A stretch of DNA of 64,000 nt. It comes from Roseateles terrae (GTDB lineage: Bacteria > Pseudomonadota > Gammaproteobacteria > Burkholderiales > Burkholderiaceae_C). The stretch spans positions 1,328,069 to 1,392,068 of the forward strand of contig NZ_JACHXO010000001.1 in the NCBI RefSeq assembly GCF_014192155.1, given 5' to 3'. Position numbers and translations under genes: made by a program. Under the pieces are notes generated by a model that was given only the letters and a program-made list of their open reading frames with translations, had not been told where the DNA came from and ran no database searches. The stretch's first letter is position 1, and every line of letters begins with the position of its first letter. Below are positions 55,102 to 63,431 of this stretch, in pieces.

Positions 55102-55713
55102 TCAGAGCCCGGTTTCAGGCTGACGCTGCGGCAGTCGGATATCGATCAACTGCCAGGACGCGAAGCCTCGCTGCTCCAGCACCAATCCCATCTTTTTGTG
55201 GTCAGGCTCATCGCCGCGCCGCGCATAGAAGATGACGGTGTTGAGGCCTTTGCGTTCGGTCCACCATTCGACCTGTCGGTGGGGATCGGCGCTGGCCCTG
55301 CCCTGCTGACCTTCGGCCCCCTCGCCGCGGTCTGAGGTCGGCTCTGCAGGACGCTTCTTCGGCAGCAGCTGACCTTCCTGCATGGCCCGCATGACCACTT
55401 CCGGCCGGACCAGCGCGCTCACCGCGCCGGCCGCCATGGCCTGGCCGAGCGCGCGGCCGAAGCCGCCGCCGGAGCGTTCGTCACCGGCTCCATGGGCGGG
55501 CACTTCCGCGCTGCCGCCGAAGGCGACCATGATCTGGCCGGTCAGGTTCTCTCGCAACTTCGGGTAGTCGACGTACGCGTTGAAGCGATCCGCCTGGCCT
55601 TCCCGGGCCGCCTCGCGCATCTGGTGCATCGTCCAGTAAGGCGATGCAAACCAAAGCCCGCCCACCGCCACGATGACCGCTGCCGTGGTCCCTTTGATCC
55701 AACGAGTGCTCAT
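55102..55713 (-). CDS. DUF2939 protein
   Basis: Membrane-anchored protein of 203 residues. One N-terminal helix (~8-25) is followed by the DUF2939 pattern: SPYWTMHQMREAAREGQADRF, VDYPKLRENL. A Gly/Ser-rich middle and a C-terminal beta region follow. Function unknown; predicted periplasmic orientation. Start set at ATG 55713; an upstream ATG at 55749 lies inside the neighbouring gene. The VOC-family gene ends 7 bp upstream, so the two probably share an mRNA. Confidence 0.8.
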   Translation of the reverse strand: MSTRWIKGTTAAVIVAVGGLWFASPYWTMHQMREAAREGQADRFNAYVDYPKLRENLTGQIMVAFGGSAEVPAHGAGDERSGGGFGRALGQAMAAGAVSALVRPEVVMRAMQEGQLLPKKRPAEPTSDRGEGAEGQQGRASADPHRQVEWWTERKGLNTVIFYARRGDEPDHKKMGLVLEQRGFASWQLIDIRLPQRQPETGL

Positions 55714-55720
55714 GGCGTGG

Positions 55721-56119
55721 TCAGTCTGAAGCGGGTTCAGAGATTTCAATCAGATTGAGGTCGGGGTCCCTCAGGTAAACCGAGCGGATCTTCCCCGTGG
55801 CGCCAGTGCGCATCACGGGACCTTCCACGATGGGGACGCCCATCGTCTGCAGGCGCGTGATCACATGGTCCAGAGGGACCGACGCCATGAAGCACAGGTC
55901 CAGCGCGCCCGGCACCGGCGTATGCGCCTTGGGCTCGAACTCGTGGCCCTTCAGATGCAGATTGATTTTCTGATGGCCGAATTTGAAGGCCCGACGCTCC
56001 ACCGGGGGCGTGCCGCCGATGAAACTTTCCAGTTGCATGCCCAGCACGTCGGTGTAGAAGCGGATGCACTCGGCTTCATGGCTGGTGGTGAGCACCAGAT
56101 GGTCAAGATGGTCGATCAT
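55721..56119 (-). CDS. VOC-family (glyoxalase/dioxygenase-like) protein
   Basis: Metal-dependent vicinal-oxygen-chelate fold protein of 132 residues. Starts MIDHLDHLVLTT with the first metal His; HLKGHEFEPKA in the middle; VYLRDPDLNLIEISEP at the end with the Glu ligand. It could be a glyoxalase-like, resistance or dioxygenase enzyme; the substrate is unknown. ATG 56119 is preferred to 56143. Promoter not obvious. Confidence 0.88.
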   Translation of the reverse strand: MIDHLDHLVLTTSHEAECIRFYTDVLGMQLESFIGGTPPVERRAFKFGHQKINLHLKGHEFEPKAHTPVPGALDLCFMASVPLDHVITRLQTMGVPIVEGPVMRTGATGKIRSVYLRDPDLNLIEISEPASD

Positions 56120-56236
56120 GGTCGAGGGATGGTCTGGACGCATGGACTGTATGCCAACGCGATGTCAGTGGCCGGGGCCAACTTGATGCCATATGTTGCC
56201 GTGTGATGCCTCATCGGGCGCCTCGCTGGCCGGGCA

Positions 56237-56473
56237 TCAACGCTTGGTCTTGCCCCGCCCTCGCCGCAACCGATACGCCGCCAGCGGCAGCACCAAGGCC
56301 AGCAATATGCCGATGACGACGCGCACATCCGACTGCTGCTTGTTTGGCAGATCGGTGAGCCAGCCCATGAGCTGCTTCGCCCCGCTGTTGATCAGCCAGA
56401 TAAACAGCAGCGCCGCCACGGCCGCCAGCAGCAGCCCAATGGCCCGTTGCTGGCCCGTCGGTTTCATATTCAT
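56237..56473 (-). CDS. Small two-helix membrane protein
   Basis: Hypothetical protein of 78 residues. Two hydrophobic helices (~8-28 and ~48-68) and a basic C-terminal tail (RLRRGRGKTKR). The ATG overlaps the thioesterase stop by 4 bp (ATGA), the best evidence that it is real. No family recognised. Confidence 0.65.
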   Translation of the reverse strand: MNMKPTGQQRAIGLLLAAVAALLFIWLINSGAKQLMGWLTDLPNKQQSDVRVVIGILLALVLPLAAYRLRRGRGKTKR

Positions 56474-56889
56474 GTGAGATGCGCCCTCAGCCACGCCGGC
56501 AACTCCACCGACTTTTGGAGGGCCGCATCCTGCCACACGGTGGTGGCGCCGCCGGCGGCACAGAGGACGCCCGGCTCGTCCACTCGCTCCAGCGTGATCC
56601 AGGTATCAAAACTGGACCGCCCCGGCGACGACACGTAATGCCGGGCCAGCAACTCCCCGGGATAGGTCACCTGGCGATAGAAATTGCAGAAGGCATTGAC
56701 GATCACCGGCCCCTGCCCGTCCGGGCTGGGTGCGCCGCCCAAACTCTCCAGCCATTCCACACGCGCCATTTCCAGGTAGCGGAAATACACCGTGTTGTTG
56801 ACGTGCCCCATCGCATCCATGTCGCCCCAGCGGATCTGGATGTGCATCTCGTGCACCAGCTTTTTCTCCTCGGGGACCTCCAATCTCAT
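56470..56889 (-). CDS. 4HBT acyl-CoA thioesterase (FadM/YbgC type)
   Basis: Hotdog-fold thioesterase of 139 residues. The catalytic block IRWGDMDAMGHVNNTVYFRYLE contains the active-site Asp and the conserved HVNN. It hydrolyses acyl-CoA, substrate chain unknown. ATG overlaps the yceH-like gene (ATGA) and its stop overlaps the small membrane protein gene, so it is the third gene of a four-gene operon. Confidence 0.9.
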   Translation of the reverse strand: MRLEVPEEKKLVHEMHIQIRWGDMDAMGHVNNTVYFRYLEMARVEWLESLGGAPSPDGQGPVIVNAFCNFYRQVTYPGELLARHYVSSPGRSSFDTWITLERVDEPGVLCAAGGATTVWQDAALQKSVELPAWLRAHLT

Positions 56890-57554
56890 GGCGTCATGCC
56901 CAGCTCAGCCTGAAGACGCGCCACAGCCGCCTTGAGCTGGTCCACATCCGCACGCAGGGCTGCAATTTCTTCATCCCGCGGGTCGGGCCCGGAGGGTGTT
57001 GAAGCGGCGCCATACGCAGTGCCCGGTCCGGCGGGCCCGCTGGCGCCCGCCGGTATCTCCGGCTCCCCGCTCAGCAGATGCGCCCAGCGCTGTTCCCGCG
57101 CGCCCGGGGCCCGCGGCAGTTTGCGCGCCATCGGCGGCTCACGCGCGGCCAGCTCCTCCAGGAAGCCCTCCACCGAGGACACATCGGCAAACTTGTGAAT
57201 GCGCTCGGCATTGAGCCGCAGCTCCGCCGCCGTTTGCGGACCGCGCAGCATCAGCACCGTCAGCAGTGCCTCGGCCTGCCCGGGCACGCCCAGCACCCGC
57301 TTCATGTTGTGCTCGAAACGCACCACGCGGCTGCCACTCACGGTGTTGACCAGGCTCATCGCCTTCAGTTCGTCCAGCGCGGACGCCACATCGGCTTCCG
57401 ACGCATTCATCACCGGGTCCCGCGCCGTCTTTTGATTCACGCCGAGGGTAAGGCTGTTCAGCGACATCGGATAGCTGTCCGGCACGGTGAACGCCTTTTC
57501 CACCAGCACGGCCAGCACGCGCGCTTCCAGCGCGCTCAATTCACGCAGCGCCAT
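56886..57554 (-). CDS. YceH (DUF480) protein
   Basis: Protein of 222 residues with two winged-helix-like modules: LSALEARVLAVLVEKAFTVPD and YPMSLNSLTLGVNQKTARDPVM at the start, then FEHNMKRVLGV, LLTVLMLRGPQTAAELR. A Gly/Pro linker precedes a C-terminal coiled coil (EEIAALRADVDQLKAAVARLQ). Function unknown; possibly nucleic-acid-binding. The start at ATG 57554 lies 2 bp after the SDR stop. Confidence 0.88.
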   Translation of the reverse strand: MALRELSALEARVLAVLVEKAFTVPDSYPMSLNSLTLGVNQKTARDPVMNASEADVASALDELKAMSLVNTVSGSRVVRFEHNMKRVLGVPGQAEALLTVLMLRGPQTAAELRLNAERIHKFADVSSVEGFLEELAAREPPMARKLPRAPGAREQRWAHLLSGEPEIPAGASGPAGPGTAYGAASTPSGPDPRDEEIAALRADVDQLKAAVARLQAELGMTP

Positions 57555-57556
57555 GC

Positions 57557-58339
57557 TCAGACACCGAATCCGTCGTCGGCCTGGATCACCGCGCCGTTGA
57601 TGAACCGGCTCTCCTTGGCGCACAGCATCAGCAAGGTGGTATCCAGATCCTGCGGCTGGCCCACCCGCTTGCGAGGCAGCAGGTCCACCAGCTTGCGGCC
57701 CTGGTCGGTCTGCCAGTGGTGATGGTTGATTTCGGTATCGATATACCCGGGGCAGATGGCATTGACGTTGATGTCGTATTTGCCCCATTCCAGCGCCATG
57801 GCCCGGGTCATGTGGATGACCGCTGCCTTGCTCATGGAATAGACGCCGATCTGGGACAACACCCGCAGACCCGCCATCGAGGCAATGTTGACGATGCGAC
57901 CGCCGGTGTAGGTGCCGGGGGCGGCGCCGCGGGCCCGGGCCAGCATGCGCTTGCCAACTTCCTGCGCCACGAAGAAGGCGCCACGGACGTTGGTGTCCAT
58001 GACGAAGTCGTAGTCGTCCGGCGTCACGTCGGTCAGCCGCTGGGTGGTGCTGACGCCGGAGTTGTTGATCAGGATGTCCAGCGTGCCGACTTCCGTCTCC
58101 GCGCGCGCGACCGCGGCGGCGATGCTGTCCATGTCGGTCACGTCCATGCTCACCACATGCGCGTCTCCACCGCCAGCTTCAATTTCGGCGCGCAGCGCCT
58201 TGAGCCGCTCCACACGCCGGGCGGCCAGGACCACACAGGCGCCCGCCTTCGCCAAGGTCTTCGCGAACTGCGCGCCCAAGCCGCTGGACGCGCCGGTAAC
58301 CAGGGCCACGCGGCCCTCCAGATCAATGCTGTAGCTCAT
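57557..58339 (-). CDS. Short-chain dehydrogenase/reductase (SDR)
   Basis: NAD(P)-dependent oxidoreductase of 260 residues. TGASSGLG (15-22) cofactor loop, NNSG, catalytic Ser in NIASMAG, YxxxK in YSMSKAA. It may act on 3-hydroxyacyl or sugar substrates; unspecified. First gene of the operon with yceH, thioesterase and the small membrane protein. Confidence 0.92.
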   Translation of the reverse strand: MSYSIDLEGRVALVTGASSGLGAQFAKTLAKAGACVVLAARRVERLKALRAEIEAGGGDAHVVSMDVTDMDSIAAAVARAETEVGTLDILINNSGVSTTQRLTDVTPDDYDFVMDTNVRGAFFVAQEVGKRMLARARGAAPGTYTGGRIVNIASMAGLRVLSQIGVYSMSKAAVIHMTRAMALEWGKYDINVNAICPGYIDTEINHHHWQTDQGRKLVDLLPRKRVGQPQDLDTTLLMLCAKESRFINGAVIQADDGFGV

Positions 58340-58469
58340 GACAAGGTCTCTCGTTGGTGACTGCTCGGTGACCCAAAAAGTGCAGGGTTCACGATAGCAC
58401 GCGTGCCGGACGGTTCACGTCACCGATGCGTCGGACCTTGCCCGGCGTCAGTCCCGGACCTTGTTGACC

Positions 58470-58871
58470 TCAATCGGCCAGAACCGTTTCGATCTCCGTC
58501 GTCACTTGCGTCATGAGCTTGTGGATGGGGCACTTGGCCGCCACCTGCAGCAGGCGCTCACGGTCTTCCGGCGTCAGCGGACCCACCAGCGTGACGGTAG
58601 CCTTGAGCTTGTAGATGCCCTGCTGCTCCTGGGACCCATCCCGGTCCACCTGCACCAGCACGTCTTCCACTGGCAACCCCTTGCGATTGGCATACCAAAG
58701 CACGGTCAACGCCTTGCAGGTGCCGAGGGCGGCGTCGTAGAGTTCGTGCGGATCCGGACCGGCATCTTCGCCCCCGCCGGAGACCGGCTGGTCGGCGGTG
58801 AATTGATGCTGACGGATGCGCACGGTCTGGCGCATCGGGCCGGTCTTGTCGCGCTGAATCTGGATGGTCAT
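58470..58871 (-). CDS. OsmC-family peroxiredoxin-like protein
   Basis: Protein of 133 residues. The two redox cysteines fit the family: LGTCKALTVLWYA and AAKCPIHKLMT. OsmC/Ohr-type proteins reduce organic hydroperoxides. GGGGAG precedes the ATG. A separate transcript from the SDR operon, 130 bp away. Confidence 0.9.
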   Translation of the reverse strand: MTIQIQRDKTGPMRQTVRIRQHQFTADQPVSGGGEDAGPDPHELYDAALGTCKALTVLWYANRKGLPVEDVLVQVDRDGSQEQQGIYKLKATVTLVGPLTPEDRERLLQVAAKCPIHKLMTQVTTEIETVLAD

Positions 58872-59062
58872 CGGGAACTCCCCTGCGGGTGTGAAGTCGA
58901 ACAGTGGGGTCCGATCCTACGGCGGCCCTGCCCTCCCCGCATCCGCCGACCGGGAGAGCCACCTGCCGGAGGCCTCTGCACTCCTGTCTGTCACTTTCGG
59001 CGCACCTCTCTATTCCTGCCCCTCCGGAAAAGCACGACCGTTCTTTTTTAGCAGCGCACGGC

Positions 59063-59068
59063 TAGAAT
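59063..59068 (+). promoter_or_regulatory. Possible -10 box (TAGAAT) of the ETF-QO gene
   Basis: TAGAAT lies about 60 bp before the ATG at 59129; the -35 region is weak (TTCTTT-like). Confidence 0.35.
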
Positions 59069-59128
59069 GCGCCGCAACCTTGCCGGTGCTGCTGCCCGGC
59101 CCCCAAACGAGAACAACCTAGGAAGACC

Positions 59129-60814
59129 ATGACCTCCGAAGAACTTGTTGCCCAGTACGGCCCGCGCGACAGCATGGAATACGACGTGGTGGTCGTGGGC
59201 GGTGGCCCGGCCGGCCTGTCCACCGCCATCCGCCTGAAGCAGCTGGCGGCGGAAAAGGGCCAGGAGATCTCGGTCGTGGTGCTGGAGAAGGGTTCGGAAG
59301 CGGGAGCGCACATCCTCTCCGGCGCGGTGATGGACCCGCGCGCGCTGACCGAGCTGTTCCCCAACTGGAAGGAACTGGGCGCTCCGCTGGCCCAGCCGGT
59401 CACCGGCGACCAGGTGCTCTTCCTGAGCGAGACCGACGCCAAGGACACGCCGCAATGGCTGATTCCTGCCTGCTTCCACAATCACGGCAACTACGTGATT
59501 TCGCTGGGCAACGTCACCAAGTGGCTGGCCCAGCAGGCCGAGGCGCTGGGTGTGGAAATCTTCGCCGGCTTCGCCGCGGCCGAGGTGGTGTATGACGAGC
59601 AGGGTCGCGTCAAAGGCGTGGCCACCGGCAATGTGGGCGTCGGCAAGGACGGCGAGCCGCACGAAGGCTTCCAGCTGGGCATGGAACTGCATGGCAAGTA
59701 CACCATCTTTGCGGAAGGCGCTCGCGGCCATCTGGGCAAGCAGCTGATCAGCAAGTTCCAGCTGGATGCGGGCAAGGATCCGCAAACCTACGGCATCGGC
59801 ATCAAGGAACTGTGGGAAGTGCCGGCCGACAAGGCTCAGCCCGGCCTGGTCGTTCACACCGCCGGCTGGCCGATGGACAGCGAGACCTACGGCGGCGGCT
59901 TCCTCTATCACCTGGAAGGCAACAAGGTCACGCTAGGCTTTGTGGTGGGTCTGGACTACAAGAATCCGTGGCTGTCCCCCTTCGAGGAAATGCAGCGCTG
60001 GAAGACCCATCCGTCCATCCGTCGTCACATTGAAGGCGGCAAACGGCTGGGCTATGGCGCGCGGGCCATCACGGCCGGTGGTCTGCTGAGCCTGCCCAAG
60101 CAGGTCTTCCCCGGCGGCGCGCTGGTGGGGGATGACGCGGGTTATCTGAATGCGGCACGCATCAAGGGCAGCCACGCCGCGATCAAGAGCGGCATGCTGT
60201 GCGCGGAAGCCATTGCGGACGCACTGGCGGCGGGCCGTCAGCTGGACGAGCTGAATGCCTATCCGGCGGCCTTCGAGCAAAGCTGGCTGCGTGAGGAACT
60301 GAACCAGAGCCGCAACTTCAAGACCTGGTTCAAGAAGGGCAACACGATGGGGACGTTGATGACTGGCATTGAGCAGTGGTTGCTGCCCAAGCTGGGCATC
60401 AAGAGCCCGCCGTGGACGCTGCACCGCGACAAGCCGGATCACACTTATCTGCGTCCGGCCGCGGAGATGCCCAAGATCAGCTATCCGAAGCCGGATGGCA
60501 AGCTGACGTTTGATCGCTTGTCATCGGTGTTCGTGTCCAACACCAATCACGAAGAAAACCAGCCGGCGCATCTGAAGTTGAAGGACAACGCGGTGCCGGT
60601 GCAAGTCAACCTGAGCAAGTATGCGGGTCCGGAAAGCCGCTACTGCCCGGCGGGGGTGTATGAGTTCGTGAAGAACGAAGACAACTCCGAGCGACTGCAG
60701 ATCAATGCGCAAAACTGCGTGCACTGCAAGACTTGCGACATCAAGGATCCGACGCAGAACATCGTCTGGGTGACGCCTGAGGGCGGCGGCGGTCCGAACT
60801 ACGCGGGAATGTGA
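59129..60814 (+). CDS. Electron transfer flavoprotein-ubiquinone oxidoreductase
   Basis: Inner-membrane flavoprotein passing electrons from ETF (fatty acid and amino-acid oxidation) to ubiquinone; 561 residues. FAD site VVVVGGGPAGLSTAIRL (20-36); KEYxD-type FAD block replaced by GAHILSGAVMDP; quinone-binding region near GGGFLYH. The C-terminal 4Fe-4S ferredoxin-like motif includes CVHCKTCDI plus YCPAGVYEF. AGGAAG precedes the ATG. No etfAB nearby. It fits a beta-oxidation lifestyle with aceA and the thioesterases. Confidence 0.95.
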   Translation: MTSEELVAQYGPRDSMEYDVVVVGGGPAGLSTAIRLKQLAAEKGQEISVVVLEKGSEAGAHILSGAVMDPRALTELFPNWKELGAPLAQPVTGDQVLFLSETDAKDTPQWLIPACFHNHGNYVISLGNVTKWLAQQAEALGVEIFAGFAAAEVVYDEQGRVKGVATGNVGVGKDGEPHEGFQLGMELHGKYTIFAEGARGHLGKQLISKFQLDAGKDPQTYGIGIKELWEVPADKAQPGLVVHTAGWPMDSETYGGGFLYHLEGNKVTLGFVVGLDYKNPWLSPFEEMQRWKTHPSIRRHIEGGKRLGYGARAITAGGLLSLPKQVFPGGALVGDDAGYLNAARIKGSHAAIKSGMLCAEAIADALAAGRQLDELNAYPAAFEQSWLREELNQSRNFKTWFKKGNTMGTLMTGIEQWLLPKLGIKSPPWTLHRDKPDHTYLRPAAEMPKISYPKPDGKLTFDRLSSVFVSNTNHEENQPAHLKLKDNAVPVQVNLSKYAGPESRYCPAGVYEFVKNEDNSERLQINAQNCVHCKTCDIKDPTQNIVWVTPEGGGGPNYAGM

Positions 60815-60897
60815 TCTGCGCTGGCGGGGGACGGAGAGGCCCGAGTGGCGGACAGACTCCCGCCCGAGGGTCTTCGCCCGCAGGAGCCGAGGGGAAT

Positions 60898-60920
60898 GCG
60901 GTCATGCCAGGCATGACCGC
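60898..60920. repeat. Perfect 11-bp inverted repeat after the ETF-QO gene
   Basis: GCGGTCATGCC (60898-60908) pairs with GGCATGACCGC (60910-60920) around a single base. It lies between the ETF-QO end and the small ORF's stop; without a T-run it is either an imperfect terminator or a palindromic site. Confidence 0.7.
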
Positions 60921-60932
60921 CCCTTGGAAGGA

Positions 60933-61040
60933 TCATCGCTGCAACGACGGTGTCGTATCCGCCTTCGGAGTTCGGATCCAGTCGATGATGGCCAGAAGCA
61001 AGGGAGCTCCAATGATCCAGGTTGGGATGAGTGCGTCCAT
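60933..61040 (-). CDS. Possible 35-residue membrane peptide
   Basis: Short open frame with GGAG 5 nt before its ATG (61040) and stop at 60933. Predicted peptide: MDALIPTWIIG then LLLAII and WIRTPK, one hydrophobic helix of about 18 residues (4-21) and a polar tail. It lies 195 bp past the end of the trypsin-glucosaminidase gene on the same strand, and an inverted repeat follows its stop. No homologue is recognised, and coding status is uncertain. The rest of the gap 61041-61235 shows nothing clear. Confidence 0.4.
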   Translation of the reverse strand: MDALIPTWIIGAPLLLAIIDWIRTPKADTTPSLQR

Positions 61041-61235
61041 GTCGACTCCGTTGGAAGCTGAGGGTGATGGAGTCGGGCAAGGCGCGTGCCTCCCGGACAG
61101 GTCCTCTGGATGCCAGGGTCAGACTTCACCCGGTACTCGCGTCGACGTTGCAAGCCGAATCGCCGAGTAACGCATCGCCCAGACATCTCCTGTCTCGACG
61201 TTTCCGAGTTAGCCGCCGTTCCTGCCGCTGCCTCA

Positions 61236-62420
61236 TCACAAGTCGTCAAACCGCTTCAGCCCCCTCGCCCGCATGGTCTTGATCAGCTTACTGGCGTAGT
61301 CCGGGTCCGTCGCATAACCGGCCGCCGCGACGGCCTGCGCAAAGTCTTCTGATTGGGTGAAATTGAAGCACTTGGCATAGCGGGCATTCTCGTGAAAGAA
61401 CCTGGCGTGGTCGTCCAGGCTGTCCTGCCAGGTCGCGTACTTGCGCCATCGGGCGGTCACGTGGATCCACTGGTCGTTCTGGAACTCCCGCGTTTCCATC
61501 AGCACCACGTCGCCCGCCCAACTGGCGGTGGCTTTGACGCCAAACAGGTTTTTGCCCCTCACCGCCAGCAGCGACTTTCCCCAGTTCGACTCCAGCGCCG
61601 CCTGGGCAATGGTGAAGCCCGCCGGTACTTTGGACCATCGCATGGACGCCACCGCCGCCGCCCCAATGCGTTCAATGAAGGCCTCCGGGGAGGCAGGCGG
61701 CTCTTCGGGTGCCGTGGCAGGCGCCAGTGCCGGCAGACCGGGTTGCGGCGGCGCCTGGGCGCCTGCGGGAATGGCGTCCACCAATTCCAGCTGCAGCCCT
61801 CCCCAGGCGGCGTTGGCAAGGATGGGAGCAATCGGTGTAATGACGGTGCCCTCCGCCAGGCTCGTCGCGACCACCATCCCAATCACACGACCTTGACCGT
61901 CCAGTGCAATCGCCCCGCTGTCACCCCCCTGACTGATGGGCGCACTGGTGAAAATCTGCCGCTTGTAGTTGATGACCGGCGCGTCCGCCCACCCCGGTCC
62001 TGCGACCAAGACGTCAATATCCTGATTCACGGCCTTGATGCTGCTGACACGCGGCTGCTCCTGCCCTTCCGGCGGCACGATGAGCACCCGTTCGCCCACG
62101 GCCGGATTCAGATTCACCCCGCGAGGAACGCCCAGGCCACGCAGTTCAGGAGACACCGCTGCCGGGTCCACCCAGATCAGTGCCGCATCCGCGGTCGGAT
62201 CGCCGTCGATCGAGGTCCACGAGAACAATCGCCCGATGAGAGCGCCGGTGTCGTTGTCGACAATGGCATCGCCTTGCTGCGCAAAGGTCGGCAGCACCAC
62301 ATGACCCGCCGTCAGCATCAGCATCCGGTCCGGGAAAGCGCTGAACCTGACCAGACATCCCGAGCTCCCCTCCTCGAATCGTCCATAACGCAGTCGGTCG
62401 CCACAGCTGAACTGAGCCAT
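61236..62420 (-). CDS. Trypsin-like protease fused to a FlgJ-type glucosaminidase
   Basis: Two-domain protein of 394 residues. Residues ~8-215 are a chymotrypsin-fold serine protease: LTAGHVV (His), DAALIWVD (Asp) and SQGGDSGAIAL (Ser) give the triad. A Pro/Ala linker (~220-255) follows. The C-terminal ~140 residues are a glucosaminidase (GH73/FlgJ-like) with AQAALESNWGKS carrying the catalytic Glu, then NLFGVKA, WRKYATW and AGYATDP. No signal peptide or Tat motif is visible. The start is ATG 62420, which has AGGAG 5 nt upstream. The downstream neighbour is 195 bp away; the upstream membrane protein ends 18 bp before. It likely targets peptidoglycan, possibly after self- or partner-processing. 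Confidence 0.85.
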   Translation of the reverse strand: MAQFSCGDRLRYGRFEEGSSGCLVRFSAFPDRMLMLTAGHVVLPTFAQQGDAIVDNDTGALIGRLFSWTSIDGDPTADAALIWVDPAAVSPELRGLGVPRGVNLNPAVGERVLIVPPEGQEQPRVSSIKAVNQDIDVLVAGPGWADAPVINYKRQIFTSAPISQGGDSGAIALDGQGRVIGMVVATSLAEGTVITPIAPILANAAWGGLQLELVDAIPAGAQAPPQPGLPALAPATAPEEPPASPEAFIERIGAAAVASMRWSKVPAGFTIAQAALESNWGKSLLAVRGKNLFGVKATASWAGDVVLMETREFQNDQWIHVTARWRKYATWQDSLDDHARFFHENARYAKCFNFTQSEDFAQAVAAAGYATDPDYASKLIKTMRARGLKRFDDL

Positions 62421-62438
62421 ATCCACTCCTGGCGCGGT

Positions 62439-63410
62439 TTACTTGAGAGCAGGCGGCAGGGGACGGGCCGTCGCCATTGTGGAAGGCGATGGAGCACCTT
62501 TGACTTCAGCGCTCACCGTGGTGGCGGGCGCCGCCTTGTAGGCCAGATAGCCCGCATGGCTGATACCCAGCAGATAGACCAGTGAGTCGGACATCTTCGG
62601 CAGTTGCGTCAGTCCGCCAGTGGCCGTGCTCGCCGAGTCCCCGGTGTAGAGCAGCCGCGCCAGCATGCCGAGATAGAGGCTCCAGAGAATGAAGGTGACC
62701 ACCCCTTGCTGCAGTTTGCCGATATCGACCGTTCCGGCCTTCGACACCTCGTCTCCCTGAAAGAGGTCTTTCACCATCGGATCACTCGCAGGATCCCGAA
62801 TGACGACCTTGCCCACCGTCCCCAGTCGTGCGCCGACGCGCCGCTCCGCATCCGACACCGATGGCCCGGTGACGTTCTCCGATTGCGCCTTGACCGACAG
62901 AATGGCGGGCGCAGCCGCCGCGCTTGTGACGCTGATTCCCATGACCCAGAGCAGCTCCTCCGGAATCACGATATTCAAGGCACCCTCCATCCCACCGGTG
63001 CCGGCCGGCACGAACAACCCGTGGGCCCGACACGCGGCCACAGCCGCAATCGCGCTCAGCACGAGCAGTGTCCACATGCAGATCTGCAGCCGCGAGAGGC
63101 TGTAGCTGTTGCGGGTGCTCCAAAGGACACCCATGCGTTGCCCCGTGACGCCAACACCAATCGCCAGCATCGTGGTGACCATGGCCGCGAGGCTGCCGGC
63201 AAACATCACCAATCGCAGGGTCGCGGCGCCTGCGTCTCCCGGTTTGTAGTGAAGGGACAGTGGAATGACCACCAGCGTCACCACGACGATGGCCAGTGCA
63301 AGGACGACATACCAACGTGCCTGCCAGGGCCGGTCGTGGGTGGCGCCTGCTGAATGACGCGAGGCGGCGTGGTGCCGGGGCTTCGCTGTCGAGGGGATGG
63401 ATGCTGGCAT
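62439..63410 (-). CDS. Unknown six-helix membrane protein
   Basis: Protein of 323 residues with no family recognised. Cytoplasmic Arg/His-rich start, hydrophobic helices at ~34-54, ~63-86, ~108-133 and ~150-171, a hydrophilic loop (~172-235, with VIRDPASDPMVKDLFQGDE), then two helices at ~242-263 and ~278-300. ATG 63410 has AGGAG 8 nt upstream; an in-frame GTG at 63431 is an alternative. Middle gene of a putative operon between a partial proline-rich protein and the protease-glucosaminidase. Confidence 0.72.
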   Translation of the reverse strand: MPASIPSTAKPRHHAASRHSAGATHDRPWQARWYVVLALAIVVVTLVVIPLSLHYKPGDAGAATLRLVMFAGSLAAMVTTMLAIGVGVTGQRMGVLWSTRNSYSLSRLQICMWTLLVLSAIAAVAACRAHGLFVPAGTGGMEGALNIVIPEELLWVMGISVTSAAAAPAILSVKAQSENVTGPSVSDAERRVGARLGTVGKVVIRDPASDPMVKDLFQGDEVSKAGTVDIGKLQQGVVTFILWSLYLGMLARLLYTGDSASTATGGLTQLPKMSDSLVYLLGISHAGYLAYKAAPATTVSAEVKGAPSPSTMATARPLPPALK

Positions 63411-63431
63411 CTCGCACGCTCCTCGTGACAC

